Source of the DNA: an uncultured Collinsella sp.
GTDB lineage: Bacteria; Actinomycetota; Coriobacteriia; Coriobacteriales; Coriobacteriaceae
Direction: 5' to 3'
Length of the DNA: 6,771 nt
Assembly: GCA_900548565.1 (NCBI GenBank)
Contig: URKV01000093.1
Coordinates: forward strand, 1-6,771
The position numbers and the translations under genes were made by a program. Below the pieces are notes generated by a model that was not told the origin of the DNA, did no database searches, and was given only the letters and a program-made list of their open reading frames with translations. Positions 1 through 5,336 of this stretch are shown here, in pieces. How positions within the stretch are numbered: the stretch's first letter is position 1; the number at the start of each line of letters is the position of its first letter.

Positions 1-36
1 AGATCGTCGGCAGCGTCAGATGTGTATTAGAGACAG
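1..36 (+). other. Synthetic Nextera read-1 adapter with Tn5 mosaic end
   Basis: Positions 4-17 read TCGTCGGCAGCGTC and 18-36 match the 19-bp Tn5 mosaic end AGATGTGTATAAGAGACAG except for T instead of A at position 28. This is the standard Nextera transposon adapter, so these bases are library sequence and not genome. Bases 1-3 would be the last bases of an i5 index. Real genomic sequence begins at 37. Confidence 0.98.
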
Positions 37-149
37 TCCGTGCGCTCAACGAAGTCGTCGCAGGTCTGGAAGCCCCGAGCTCCAGAAGCCGTACGCTTGT
101 CTCGGGTGTGCTGGTCGAGCGTTCCAGCGTAAAGGACCTGCGGGCGTAG
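37..149 (+). CDS. LacI-family transcriptional regulator, C-terminal fragment (cut by fragment end)
   Basis: The reading frame from 39 to the TAG at 147-149 encodes about 36 residues, starting RALNEVVAGLEAP and ending LVERSSVKDLRA. In LacI/GalR-family repressors the last strand of the sugar-binding domain commonly ends in a 'LveR.Sv' motif. The intact regulator at 4203-5240 ends in LVERSTVRDIRG, identical at 8 of 12 positions, so the two are paralogous tails and not copies of one gene. The 5' part, with the helix-turn-helix and most of the ligand domain, lies outside the fragment because the adapter interrupts it; this is a sampling cut, not a biological truncation. The stop codon is followed 10 bp later by a palindromic repeat array, the same arrangement as behind the intact regulator. 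The regulated target and effector cannot be inferred from this piece. Confidence 0.8.
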
Positions 150-167
150 ACGTGCTCGGCCTGTTTG

Positions 168-222
168 TCTCAATCTGTAACAGGTAGGGCCGAAAATCTC
201 AGCTAGATGTTACAGATTGAGA
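168..222. repeat. Palindromic unit 1 (loop type I)
   Basis: Left arm 168-182 (TCTCAATCTGTAACA) and right arm 208-222 are perfect 15-bp inverted repeats around a 25-bp loop. The unit is followed on the plus strand by TTTTT (223-227). Loop segment 187-200 can alternatively pair with 219-232 (13 of 14 positions, the exception a G-U wobble), which would compete with the main stem for bases 219-222. Confidence 0.88.
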
Positions 223-247
223 TTTTTGGCCCGGCTTATTCCGTTTG

Positions 248-302
248 TCTCGATTTGTAACAACTAGACGGTCAAAAGTGGTCTACATGTTACAGATCGA
301 GA
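248..302. repeat. Palindromic unit 2 (loop type II)
   Basis: Arms 248-262 (TCTCGATTTGTAACA) and 288-302 match at 14 of 15 positions. The 25-bp loop differs from type I and carries its own inner stem, TAGAC at 265-269 with GTCTA at 281-285, closing on a GGTCAAAAGT-type apex. TTTT follows at 303-306. Confidence 0.87.
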
Positions 303-321
303 TTTTCGGCTTGGCCTGTGC

Positions 322-386
322 GTTCATCTCGATCTGTAACAGCTGGGACCGAAAAACTCGGCTAGATGTTACAGATTGAGATGAAC
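322..386. repeat. Palindromic unit 3 (loop type I, extended arms)
   Basis: Core arms are 327-341 and 367-381, extended to 20 bp (322-341 with 367-386) with 19 of 20 positions complementary and the single exception a G-U wobble. The loop is type I, containing ACCGAAAAACTCGGCT. As the last unit of the array it ends in GAGATGAAC, not in the GAGATTTTYGG seen after units 1 and 2. Confidence 0.87.
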
Positions 387-409
387 AGGAGGACGGGTGC
401 GGTCTAAAC

Positions 410-454
410 AAAATGGCCCGCGCATCACGCATCGATGCACGGGCCATTTTTTTT
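410..454. terminator. Bidirectional intrinsic terminator downstream of lacE
   Basis: AAAATGGCCCG (410-420) pairs perfectly with CGGGCCATTTT (440-450); after one mismatch the stem continues for 5 bp (422-426 with 434-438), leaving a 7-nt loop. On the plus strand it runs into eight T (447-454). On the minus strand the stem is followed by TTTTGTTT (413-406). It lies 27 bp beyond the stop codon of the minus-strand PTS gene, so it most likely ends the lacG-lacE transcript and also blocks read-through from the left. Confidence 0.9.
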
Positions 455-481
455 CTGCGAGCGGCAGGTGGCGTCAGCGTC

Positions 482-2242
482 TTATGCCTCGAGGTTTTCC
501 TCGATCCAGGCGACGGCACCCTTGGGATCCTTAGTGAGGTCGATGTACTGTTTGCCCTTGGGCGACAGCAGCGTGATGCCCAGGCGGTCGGTGTCGGCCT
601 TCATCTCGTTGTAATAGGTGCGAACCTGCGGAGCCAGGACGATGACGTTGTACTGGTCCATGATGGCGTAGTGGCTGCCGTAGGCACCGGCGTTGGCGGT
701 AATGTCGATGCCCAGCTCGTCGGCGCCTTCCTTAAGCGCGTTGGCGAGCAGTGCAGAGGTGCCGGCGCCAGCGCACAGAACCAGAACCCTCAGATCCTTG
801 CCCTTAAGGGCGGACGGAGCTGCGGAGGCCTCAGTGGCAGAAGCGGTCTCGACAACAGGAGCCTCAACGGCGGGGGCGGTAGCGGTCTTGACGGCCTTGG
901 TCTCCTCGGCCTCTTCTTCGGCCAGGGTCTCGGCCTCCTGCTTGCACAGGACGTTGTCGTAGGCCTTGCAGAACGGGTAGTAGATTAAGAAGTCAACGAC
1001 CAGCAGGACGACAACCAGGACCAGAGAGATCGGCTGGAAGTTGGTGTCGATGAAGGTGCCGATCGGTCCGGGGAGTGCCCACGGCATGGCATAGATAAAG
1101 CCGTTCATGCCCAAAAAGTCGATGAAGAACTTACCAATGAGGACGTTGGCCACGGGGGCAAACAGGAACGGGATCAGGAAGTACGGGTTGAGGATGATGG
1201 GCGCGGCGAACAGCAGCGGTTCGTTGACGGCGAACATCACGGGTACGACAGAGGCTTTGCCGACGGCCTTGAGCTGCTTGGAGCGCATAAAGAGCAGGAA
1301 GATGATCGGGACAATGAACGTGGCGCCGGTGCCGCCGAGTTCGCCGATGTAGTTACCGAAGTTCTCGGTCAGGGCGAGGGCGGGGTGACCGCCGGCCTGC
1401 AGCGTGGCGAGGTTGGTGGTGATGTTGCCAAACAGCGCGGCGTTGAGGGCAGGCTTAACGACCGAGGGGCCGTGGATGCCCATGAACCAGAACAGCGGGA
1501 TCATGAACCAGATGAGGGCGAGGCCGGCGTAGGAATCGGCAGCGGCGAACAGCGGGCTCACCAGCGTGGAGATGACGTTGGCAAACGGGACGGCCAAGCA
1601 GGTGCGGCAGATAACGTCGATGACGGCGACAAACAGGATGGAGAAGCTGAAGGCGAAGATGTCGCGGAAGTTCTGGGCGATGGCGCCGGGGACTTCTTTG
1701 GGCAGCTTGATGGTGATGTCTCGCTTAATGCAGAAGGCATAGATGTTGACCGTGGCAAATGCGGCGACAAAGGAGCTCAGTAGGCCCTTGGTGCCCATGT
1801 TGTCGGTAAAGAACACCGAGACATCGGCGCCGTCGATCTTGGCACTCGTCTGGGTAACGGCCAAGATGAGCATAGCGCACATGGCGGCGACCATGGTGCT
1901 CGTGGCGTTGATGGCCTTGCCGGCAGGCATGCGGCGGTTCTTGGAGCCGGTCAGCGCGCTTGCGGTGGTGCCGGCGACCATGATGCCCACGACGCCCATC
2001 GTGAAGTTGTAAACCTTGTTGCAGAAGTTCACGACGTCGACGTTCCACCAGTCGGGCAGCGTAAAGCCGCCGACCGTGGCGACAACGCCCGGCAGGGTCG
2101 AAATAAGCAGGAAGACAGAAGAAGACAGGATGATGGGCATTGCTGCCAAAAAGCCGTCTTTAATGGCCTGAAGGTAGATGTTCTTAGAGACCTTGTCGAA
2201 GTACGGCTGACCTTTCTCCAAGAACTTAACGATCGATTCCAT
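482..2242 (-). CDS. lacE: Lactose-type PTS EIICB permease (LacE-like)
   Basis: This 586-residue membrane protein imports a beta-galactoside or related disaccharide while phosphorylating it at C6. Residues 1 to about 430 form the EIIC domain, starting MESIVKFLEKGQPYFDKVSK as in LacE proteins, with several hydrophobic segments (about 31-55, 113-130, 151-170, 196-218, 240-258, 306-320, 348-370, 404-423). It has the conserved GIHGPS (His257) and NEPLLF (Glu341) motifs, which in EIIC structures line the sugar site. An Ala/Glu/Val-rich linker (about 435-480) leads to the EIIB domain, whose phosphoacceptor is Cys490 in LVLCAGAGTS. The IIC-IIB order and length fit Gram-positive LacE (about 570 residues). 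ATG at 2242 has AGAGGAG 8 nt upstream. It lies downstream of the lacG-like gene, probably in one operon. No EIIA partner is present. Cellobiose or another beta-glucoside cannot be excluded as substrate. Confidence 0.92.
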   Translation of the reverse strand: MESIVKFLEKGQPYFDKVSKNIYLQAIKDGFLAAMPIILSSSVFLLISTLPGVVATVGGFTLPDWWNVDVVNFCNKVYNFTMGVVGIMVAGTTASALTGSKNRRMPAGKAINATSTMVAAMCAMLILAVTQTSAKIDGADVSVFFTDNMGTKGLLSSFVAAFATVNIYAFCIKRDITIKLPKEVPGAIAQNFRDIFAFSFSILFVAVIDVICRTCLAVPFANVISTLVSPLFAAADSYAGLALIWFMIPLFWFMGIHGPSVVKPALNAALFGNITTNLATLQAGGHPALALTENFGNYIGELGGTGATFIVPIIFLLFMRSKQLKAVGKASVVPVMFAVNEPLLFAAPIILNPYFLIPFLFAPVANVLIGKFFIDFLGMNGFIYAMPWALPGPIGTFIDTNFQPISLVLVVVLLVVDFLIYYPFCKAYDNVLCKQEAETLAEEEAEETKAVKTATAPAVEAPVVETASATEASAAPSALKGKDLRVLVLCAGAGTSALLANALKEGADELGIDITANAGAYGSHYAIMDQYNVIVLAPQVRTYYNEMKADTDRLGITLLSPKGKQYIDLTKDPKGAVAWIEENLEA

Positions 2243-2250
2243 AGTTCACG

Positions 2251-2257
2251 CTCCTCT
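2251..2257 (-). promoter_or_regulatory. Shine-Dalgarno site of lacE
   Basis: The minus strand reads AGAGGAG followed by 8 nt and ATG at 2242. This well-placed ribosome binding site supports independent translation of lacE despite the 176-bp gap after lacG. Confidence 0.8.
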
Positions 2258-2350
2258 TTGCATGAAATCTTAATGGCATGGACGTTGAAAACCTATATGG
2301 TCTCCCGCTTGCTAAAAGCCCGGGTGCAGGCGGGGTCGGTCCCAGGGGGA

Positions 2351-2397
2351 GAGAGGGGAGCGGCTGGGTTTGTATCGCATAGGGCCGCTCCCTTCTC
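2351..2397 (-). other. Intercistronic hairpin between lacG and lacE
   Basis: GAGAGGGGAGCGGC (2351-2364) and GCCGCTCCCTTCTC (2384-2397) form a 14-position stem with one non-pair, around a 19-nt loop, in the gap between the two minus-strand genes. No T-run follows on the minus strand (TCCCCCTGGG follows), so it does not look like an intrinsic terminator. A hairpin here could protect the upstream lacG message or reduce read-through into lacE; that role is inference. Confidence 0.65.
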
Positions 2398-2418
2398 GGG
2401 GGAAAGCGAGGCGATGCG

Positions 2419-3861
2419 CTACTGCGCGTCCACCATAGTGTCGGCGAGCTCCTTGTACCAGAGTGCCGACTGCTTGATGTAGCGTTTTTGCGTGTCGAAG
2501 TCGATGTAGAACAGGCCGTAGCGCTTGTTATAGCCATTGGCCCACGAGAACTGGTCCTGCAGGCTCCAGATAAAGTAGCCCTGGACGTCGACGCCCTCGG
2601 CGCGCGCCTGGAGCACCTTCTCCATGTGCTGGTCGACAAAGTCGATGCGCTCGGGATCGGCGACGATGCCGTTTGCGTCGGGCTCGGGGTCCTTGTGGCC
2701 CAGGCCGTTTTCGGTGATATAGATGACGGGGAGGTTGGGATAGGTGGCGCTGATGTGCTTGAGCGTGTCGTAGAGGCCTTGCGGGTAGATGAGCCAATCC
2801 CAGTCGGTGGTGGGGATACCCGGCATATCGACCTGCTGCCCGACGCCCTTAAACTTAAAGCACGAGGTGCCCTTGTCTCCGGTGCCGTTAAAGCTGTTGG
2901 TTGACTCGCCATCGTAGGCGGCGATAAACGCCGACTGATAGTAGTTGAGGCCGAACATATCGTTGCGGGGCGCCGCCTTGGCGAGCTCCTCCATGTCGCT
3001 GTCCTCAACCGTAAGTGTGGCGTTGTTGGCACGCAGAATCTCGTTGATGAGTGAGAGAGTGCGCGCGGAGTAGTGACCCAGGAAGGCGCCGTCCATGATG
3101 AAGTCGGTGTAGAAGGCGTTGTACAGGTCGGCGGCGTGCTGGTCGGCGGGCGAGTCGGTGGCAGGATATGCCGGCGTCAGGACGTTGACCATGCCAATGC
3201 GTCCGCCCAGGTGCTCGGTCTCGTCAAGATCCTTATACAGGTTGACGGCGCGGGCGTGGGCAACGAGCTCGTTGTGCTGGCTCTGGATGCCGCTCGTCAC
3301 ATCAAAGTGATGGTTGGGCGGGAAGTTGCCTTGGATGTATTGGGAGTGCGAGAGGCTGATGAGCTCGTTGATGGTGAACCAATTCTTGACCTCGCGGAAC
3401 TCGCGGAAGCAGAACTCGGCATAGCGCACATAGGCGTCGACGGTCTTGCGGTTGAGCCAGTCGCCCTGGTTGAACAGGGCGGCGGGGGAGTCAAAGTGAT
3501 GCAGGGACACATAGGGCTCGACGCCATACTTTTTGCAGCAGGCGAACAGCTCGTGGTAGTGCTTAACGCCCTCGGCGAGGGGCTCGGCATCGTCGCCGTT
3601 GGGGAAGATGCGGGTCCAGGCGATGGACACACGGATGGCGTTGAGTCCATGCTCGGCAGAAAGGCGGATATCCTCCTCGTAGCGGTTGTAGAAATCACTG
3701 GCCGGGTCGGGCAAAAAGCGACCCTGGGCGACAAGGTAATCGTCCCACATGGTCTTACCCTTGCCTGCCACCTTCGTGGAACCTTCCGTTTGGTACGCGG
3801 CGGTTGCGGCGCCCCAAACAAAGCCCTTCGGCAGCTGCTGTACGCGGTTTAGCAAAGACAT
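2419..3861 (-). CDS. lacG: GH1 6-phospho-beta-galactosidase (LacG-like)
   Basis: This cytoplasmic GH1 TIM-barrel enzyme hydrolyses phosphorylated disaccharides delivered by the PTS, giving galactose-6-phosphate (or glucose-6-phosphate) plus an aglycone sugar. From ATG 3861 it has 480 residues, close to the usual 468-480. Numbering from the in-frame ATG at 3867, it shows the N-terminal FVWGAATAAYQTEG (16-29), acid/base Glu168 in TINEL, and nucleophile Glu386 in ITENG. The C6-phosphate loop is Ser441, Lys448 and Tyr450 in FSWANGYNKRY. Trp442 beside the serine matches LacG, whereas 6-phospho-beta-glucosidases such as BglA usually have Ala there, so galacto specificity is favoured. ATG 3861 is preferred because the GAGAGGG site lies 9 nt upstream; from ATG 3867 it would be only 3 nt away. 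The gene is first in a probable operon with lacE and divergent from a LacI-type repressor. Dual or beta-glucoside activity remains possible. Confidence 0.9.
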   Translation of the reverse strand: MSLLNRVQQLPKGFVWGAATAAYQTEGSTKVAGKGKTMWDDYLVAQGRFLPDPASDFYNRYEEDIRLSAEHGLNAIRVSIAWTRIFPNGDDAEPLAEGVKHYHELFACCKKYGVEPYVSLHHFDSPAALFNQGDWLNRKTVDAYVRYAEFCFREFREVKNWFTINELISLSHSQYIQGNFPPNHHFDVTSGIQSQHNELVAHARAVNLYKDLDETEHLGGRIGMVNVLTPAYPATDSPADQHAADLYNAFYTDFIMDGAFLGHYSARTLSLINEILRANNATLTVEDSDMEELAKAAPRNDMFGLNYYQSAFIAAYDGESTNSFNGTGDKGTSCFKFKGVGQQVDMPGIPTTDWDWLIYPQGLYDTLKHISATYPNLPVIYITENGLGHKDPEPDANGIVADPERIDFVDQHMEKVLQARAEGVDVQGYFIWSLQDQFSWANGYNKRYGLFYIDFDTQKRYIKQSALWYKELADTMVDAQ

Positions 3862-3870
3862 ATGCATACA

Positions 3871-3877
3871 CCCTCTC
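3871..3877 (-). promoter_or_regulatory. Shine-Dalgarno site deciding the lacG start
   Basis: The minus strand reads GAGAGGG-TGT-ATG-CAT-ATG. The motif is 3 nt from the first ATG (3867) and 9 nt from the second (3861). Normal spacing favours the second ATG. Confidence 0.65.
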
Positions 3878-3982
3878 GTCTCGCTGTTCGATATTGTGCG
3901 TTTGCGCTCAGGAGGCTCCCTGGTTAGCGTTCAGCGGTGAAAAAGCCCGATAAACACTATCTTAAAATGATTAGAACCAAAA

Positions 3983-3996
3983 TGAGCACGTGAACA
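3983..3996. promoter_or_regulatory. LacI-type operator O1
   Basis: TGAGCACGTGAACA fits the LacI-family pattern TG-N4-CG-N4-CA. The surrounding 18 bp (3981-3998) are symmetric at 14 of 18 positions. It shares ATGAGCACGT (3982-3991) with the two other sites in this intergenic region. It lies upstream of lacG, centred 22 bp from O2, about two helical turns, which would place two repressor dimers on the same DNA face. Confidence 0.72.
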
Positions 3997-4004
3997 TTTG
4001 ACAA

Positions 4005-4018
4005 TGAGCACGTTATCA
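4005..4018. promoter_or_regulatory. LacI-type operator O2
   Basis: TGAGCACGTTATCA fits TG-N4-CG-N4-CA, and its flanked form ATGAGCACGTTATCAT is symmetric as ATGA-N2-ACGT-N2-TCAT. Fourteen bases (4004-4017) recur exactly at O3 (4136-4149). It would sit just downstream of the tentative minus-strand -10 box at 4030-4035 and could block lacG-lacE transcription. Confidence 0.75.
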
Positions 4019-4029
4019 TCCGGCTGGGA

Positions 4030-4035
4030 TGTATA
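4030..4035 (-). promoter_or_regulatory. Tentative -10 box for lacG-lacE
   Basis: The minus strand reads TATACA, a 4 of 6 match to TATAAT. It would start transcription near 4023 and put O2 at about +5 to +18. No convincing -35 box lies at standard spacing (TGTTTG at 4056-4051 is 15 nt away), so this is a weak call that rests mainly on its position relative to the operators. Confidence 0.3.
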
Positions 4036-4094
4036 GAAACAAAACAACTTCAAACAGCCGCGAACGGTTGTATTTGTTCGGTAAGCGGTTTTGA

Positions 4095-4124
4095 TTGACA
4101 GAAGTTTTCATGTTGTGGTATATG
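4095..4124 (+). promoter_or_regulatory. Predicted promoter of the LacI-family gene
   Basis: A perfect -35 box TTGACA (4095-4100) is followed after 18 nt by TATATG (4119-4124), or after 17 nt by GTATAT. Predicted initiation is near 4131, so operator O3 (4137-4150) would lie just inside the transcribed region, a layout suited to autorepression. Confidence 0.62.
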
Positions 4125-4136
4125 GCTCGGGTATCA

Positions 4137-4150
4137 TGAGCACGTTATCG
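4137..4150. promoter_or_regulatory. LacI-type operator O3 at the regulator's own start
   Basis: TGAGCACGTTATCG is identical to O2 across ATGAGCACGTTATC (4136-4149) and keeps the TG-N4-CG core, with the final CA changed to CG. It lies between the predicted lacI promoter and the coding region. It is centred 132 bp from O2, so both autorepression and DNA looping to O1/O2 are conceivable. Confidence 0.7.
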
Positions 4151-4190
4151 ATGTATGTACGATGCGCCATGGGCGCGGGGAATAGTTGGG

Positions 4191-4197
4191 AAGCAGG
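4191..4197 (+). promoter_or_regulatory. Probable Shine-Dalgarno site deciding the repressor start
   Basis: AAGCAGG matches AAGGAGG at 6 of 7 positions and ends 5 nt before GTG 4203. The next in-frame start, ATG 4212, has GGAAGG only 1 nt upstream, which is too close. ATG 4155 has no purine-rich site and lies right beside operator O3. Confidence 0.55.
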
Positions 4198-4202
4198 TTA
4201 GC

Positions 4203-5240
4203 GTGGAAGGCATGGCTCAGCAGACAAGGAATGGTCATTCGGCGAGCGCGGCAGAGGTTGCGGCGCTCGCTGGCGTGAGCCGCCAGACTGTGTCTCGCGT
4301 GGTCAACGGTATGCCCAACGTGACGGAAAAGACGCGCAAGCGTGTGCTGGCCGCCATGGAAGAGCTGGGCTTTCGTCCCAATTTTGCTGGAGCGGCGTTG
4401 CGCGGCGGGTCGTATCGTTCTATTGGCCTGTGCATGTACAACATCACACGTGTCGGTAACCTGGCGACGCTCGAGGGTATCATGCAAGCGGCGCGCGAGC
4501 ACGATTTTGCCGTCACTATGATCGAGATGGGCGGCGACAAGCCCTATACACTTGCCGATGCCTCGCGCCGCATGGTCGAGCGACCCGTCGACGGCATGAT
4601 TCTCAACATGAACCGCATGGCTCCCGATTTTGAGGAGTTTGTTCCCCAGCCGGGAGTGCGAACGGTCATCCTGTCCATGTATGCGCATCCGCGCTGCACG
4701 ACGATCGACTCCGACCAGTATGGTTCGTGCGAGCTGTTGACCAATTATCTGCTGGAACATGGTCACTCGAATATGCGGTTTGTGGCGGGTCCGGAAAACT
4801 CGATTTCCTCGCGTTTTCGTGAGGCCGGTTGGCGCGATACGCTGGGTCGTGCTCATGTCGATGCCGCTCCGATGCTGCGTGGCGATTGGAGTGCGGACAG
4901 TGGGTACGCCATGGGCGAGCGGATTGCGGCCGAGGTGCTTGCCGGCGGGTCGCAGGCGCCGACTGCCGTGCTTGCGGCAAATGACCAGATGGCGCTGGGC
5001 GTTATCGCCGCGCTCGAGAACGCGGGCCTGTCCGTGCCCGACGACGTGAGCGTGGTTGGTATCGACGACGCACTCGAGGGACTTGTTCCTCACAATCGGC
5101 TGACGACGCTGCGATTTGATTTGCGCGGTGTCGGTAAGCTTGCGTTTGAGGCGGCGATTGGAGAGAGTTCGTCTATCGAGGCGATTCATGTGCCGAGTAC
5201 GCTGGTCGAACGCTCGACTGTTAGGGACATACGGGGTTAG
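4203..5240 (+). CDS. LacI/GalR-family transcriptional repressor, divergent to lacG-lacE
   Basis: This DNA-binding regulator is about 345 residues from GTG 4203 (342 from ATG 4212), the usual family length. Soon after the start is the helix-turn-helix, AEVAALAGVSRQTVSRVVNG, with recognition-helix residues Arg-Gln-Thr where E. coli LacI has Tyr-Gln-Thr. A hinge-like NFAGAALRGG follows. The rest is a periplasmic-binding-protein-like sugar domain with family signatures: VDGMIL, an AANDQMALGVIAAL stretch, DDVSVVGIDD, and the terminal LVERSTVRDIRG. It is divergently transcribed from lacG-lacE across a region with three matching operators, so it most likely represses that operon and itself until a sugar or sugar phosphate binds. 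The start is uncertain: ATG 4155 lacks a ribosome site. The stop is followed 8 bp later by a palindromic array and then a convergent LacG-like gene. The effector cannot be read from the sequence. Confidence 0.9.
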   Translation: MEGMAQQTRNGHSASAAEVAALAGVSRQTVSRVVNGMPNVTEKTRKRVLAAMEELGFRPNFAGAALRGGSYRSIGLCMYNITRVGNLATLEGIMQAAREHDFAVTMIEMGGDKPYTLADASRRMVERPVDGMILNMNRMAPDFEEFVPQPGVRTVILSMYAHPRCTTIDSDQYGSCELLTNYLLEHGHSNMRFVAGPENSISSRFREAGWRDTLGRAHVDAAPMLRGDWSADSGYAMGERIAAEVLAGGSQAPTAVLAANDQMALGVIAALENAGLSVPDDVSVVGIDDALEGLVPHNRLTTLRFDLRGVGKLAFEAAIGESSSIEAIHVPSTLVERSTVRDIRG

Positions 5241-5255
5241 GTCCTACTCCGTTTG

Positions 5256-5310
5256 TCTCGATTTGTAACAGGTAGACGGTCAAAAGCGGGCTACGTGTTA
5301 CAGATTTAGA
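5256..5310. repeat. Palindromic unit 4 (loop type II)
   Basis: The left arm TCTCGATTTGTAACA (5256-5270) equals that of unit 2. The right arm (5296-5310) pairs at 12 of 15 positions, making this the most decayed copy. The loop is type II with GGTCAAAAGC and an inner stem, GTAG 5272-5275 with CTAC 5291-5294. Confidence 0.82.
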
Positions 5311-5336
5311 TTCTTCGGAAAGAGCAATCCTGTTCG

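Larger units (their letters stand above)
160..389. repeat. Three-unit palindromic repeat array 1 with complementary ends
   Basis: This 230-bp intergenic block holds three related palindromes at 168-222, 248-302 and 327-381 (start-to-start spacing 80 and 79 bp). Its outermost ends are also complementary: 160-182 (CCTGTTTGTCTCAATC followed by TGTAACA) and 367-389 pair at 21 of 23 positions. It starts 10 bp after the stop of the LacI-family fragment and ends 20 bp before the terminator at 410. No flanking target-site duplication is visible. No gene is recognised in it. It resembles a REP/BIME-like or MITE-like intergenic element; its role is unknown. Confidence 0.8.

Noticed and set aside
18..36. 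Tn5 mosaic end as evidence of a natural transposon
   Set aside because: It is joined to Nextera primer sequence and appears at the fragment ends with an index, so it comes from library preparation.
160..389. Regularly spaced repeats suggesting a CRISPR array
   Set aside because: The repeats are long palindromes with conserved loops, and the intervening 24-26 bp are also related to each other. There are only two or three units, no unique spacers and no cas genes.
160..389. The palindromic arrays as insertion sequences
   Set aside because: There is no transposase frame, the blocks are only 150 and 230 bp, and no target-site duplication flanks them. A non-autonomous element remains possible and is covered in the findings.
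413..988. A plus-strand frame antisense to the lacE 3' end, beginning within the terminator hairpin
   Set aside because: Its start lies in the terminator stem, it has no ribosome site, and its Gly/Val/Leu-rich translation is a shadow of the EIIB coding strand.
2226..3032. A 268-codon minus-strand frame overlapping lacG and its downstream gap
   Set aside because: Its Ser/Arg/Pro/Thr-rich low-complexity translation is typical of an alternate frame of a GC-rich gene; the overlapping lacG frame has catalytic motifs throughout.
3868..3960. A possible riboswitch or antiterminator element in the lacG leader
   Set aside because: Only a short imperfect dyad (CAGGAGGCTCCCTG, 3909-3922) is seen, with no terminator and no recognisable conserved core.
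3998..4003. A perfect TTGACA on the plus strand as a promoter -35 box
   Set aside because: No -10-like hexamer lies 16-18 nt downstream (the region is CG-rich around 4021-4026), and the bases fall between operators O1 and O2.
4134..5189. A long open frame on the minus strand opposite the regulator gene
   Set aside because: It is a shadow of the GC-rich LacI-family coding sequence: no recognisable family, no convincing ribosome site, arginine/histidine-rich composition. The plus frame has clear domains.
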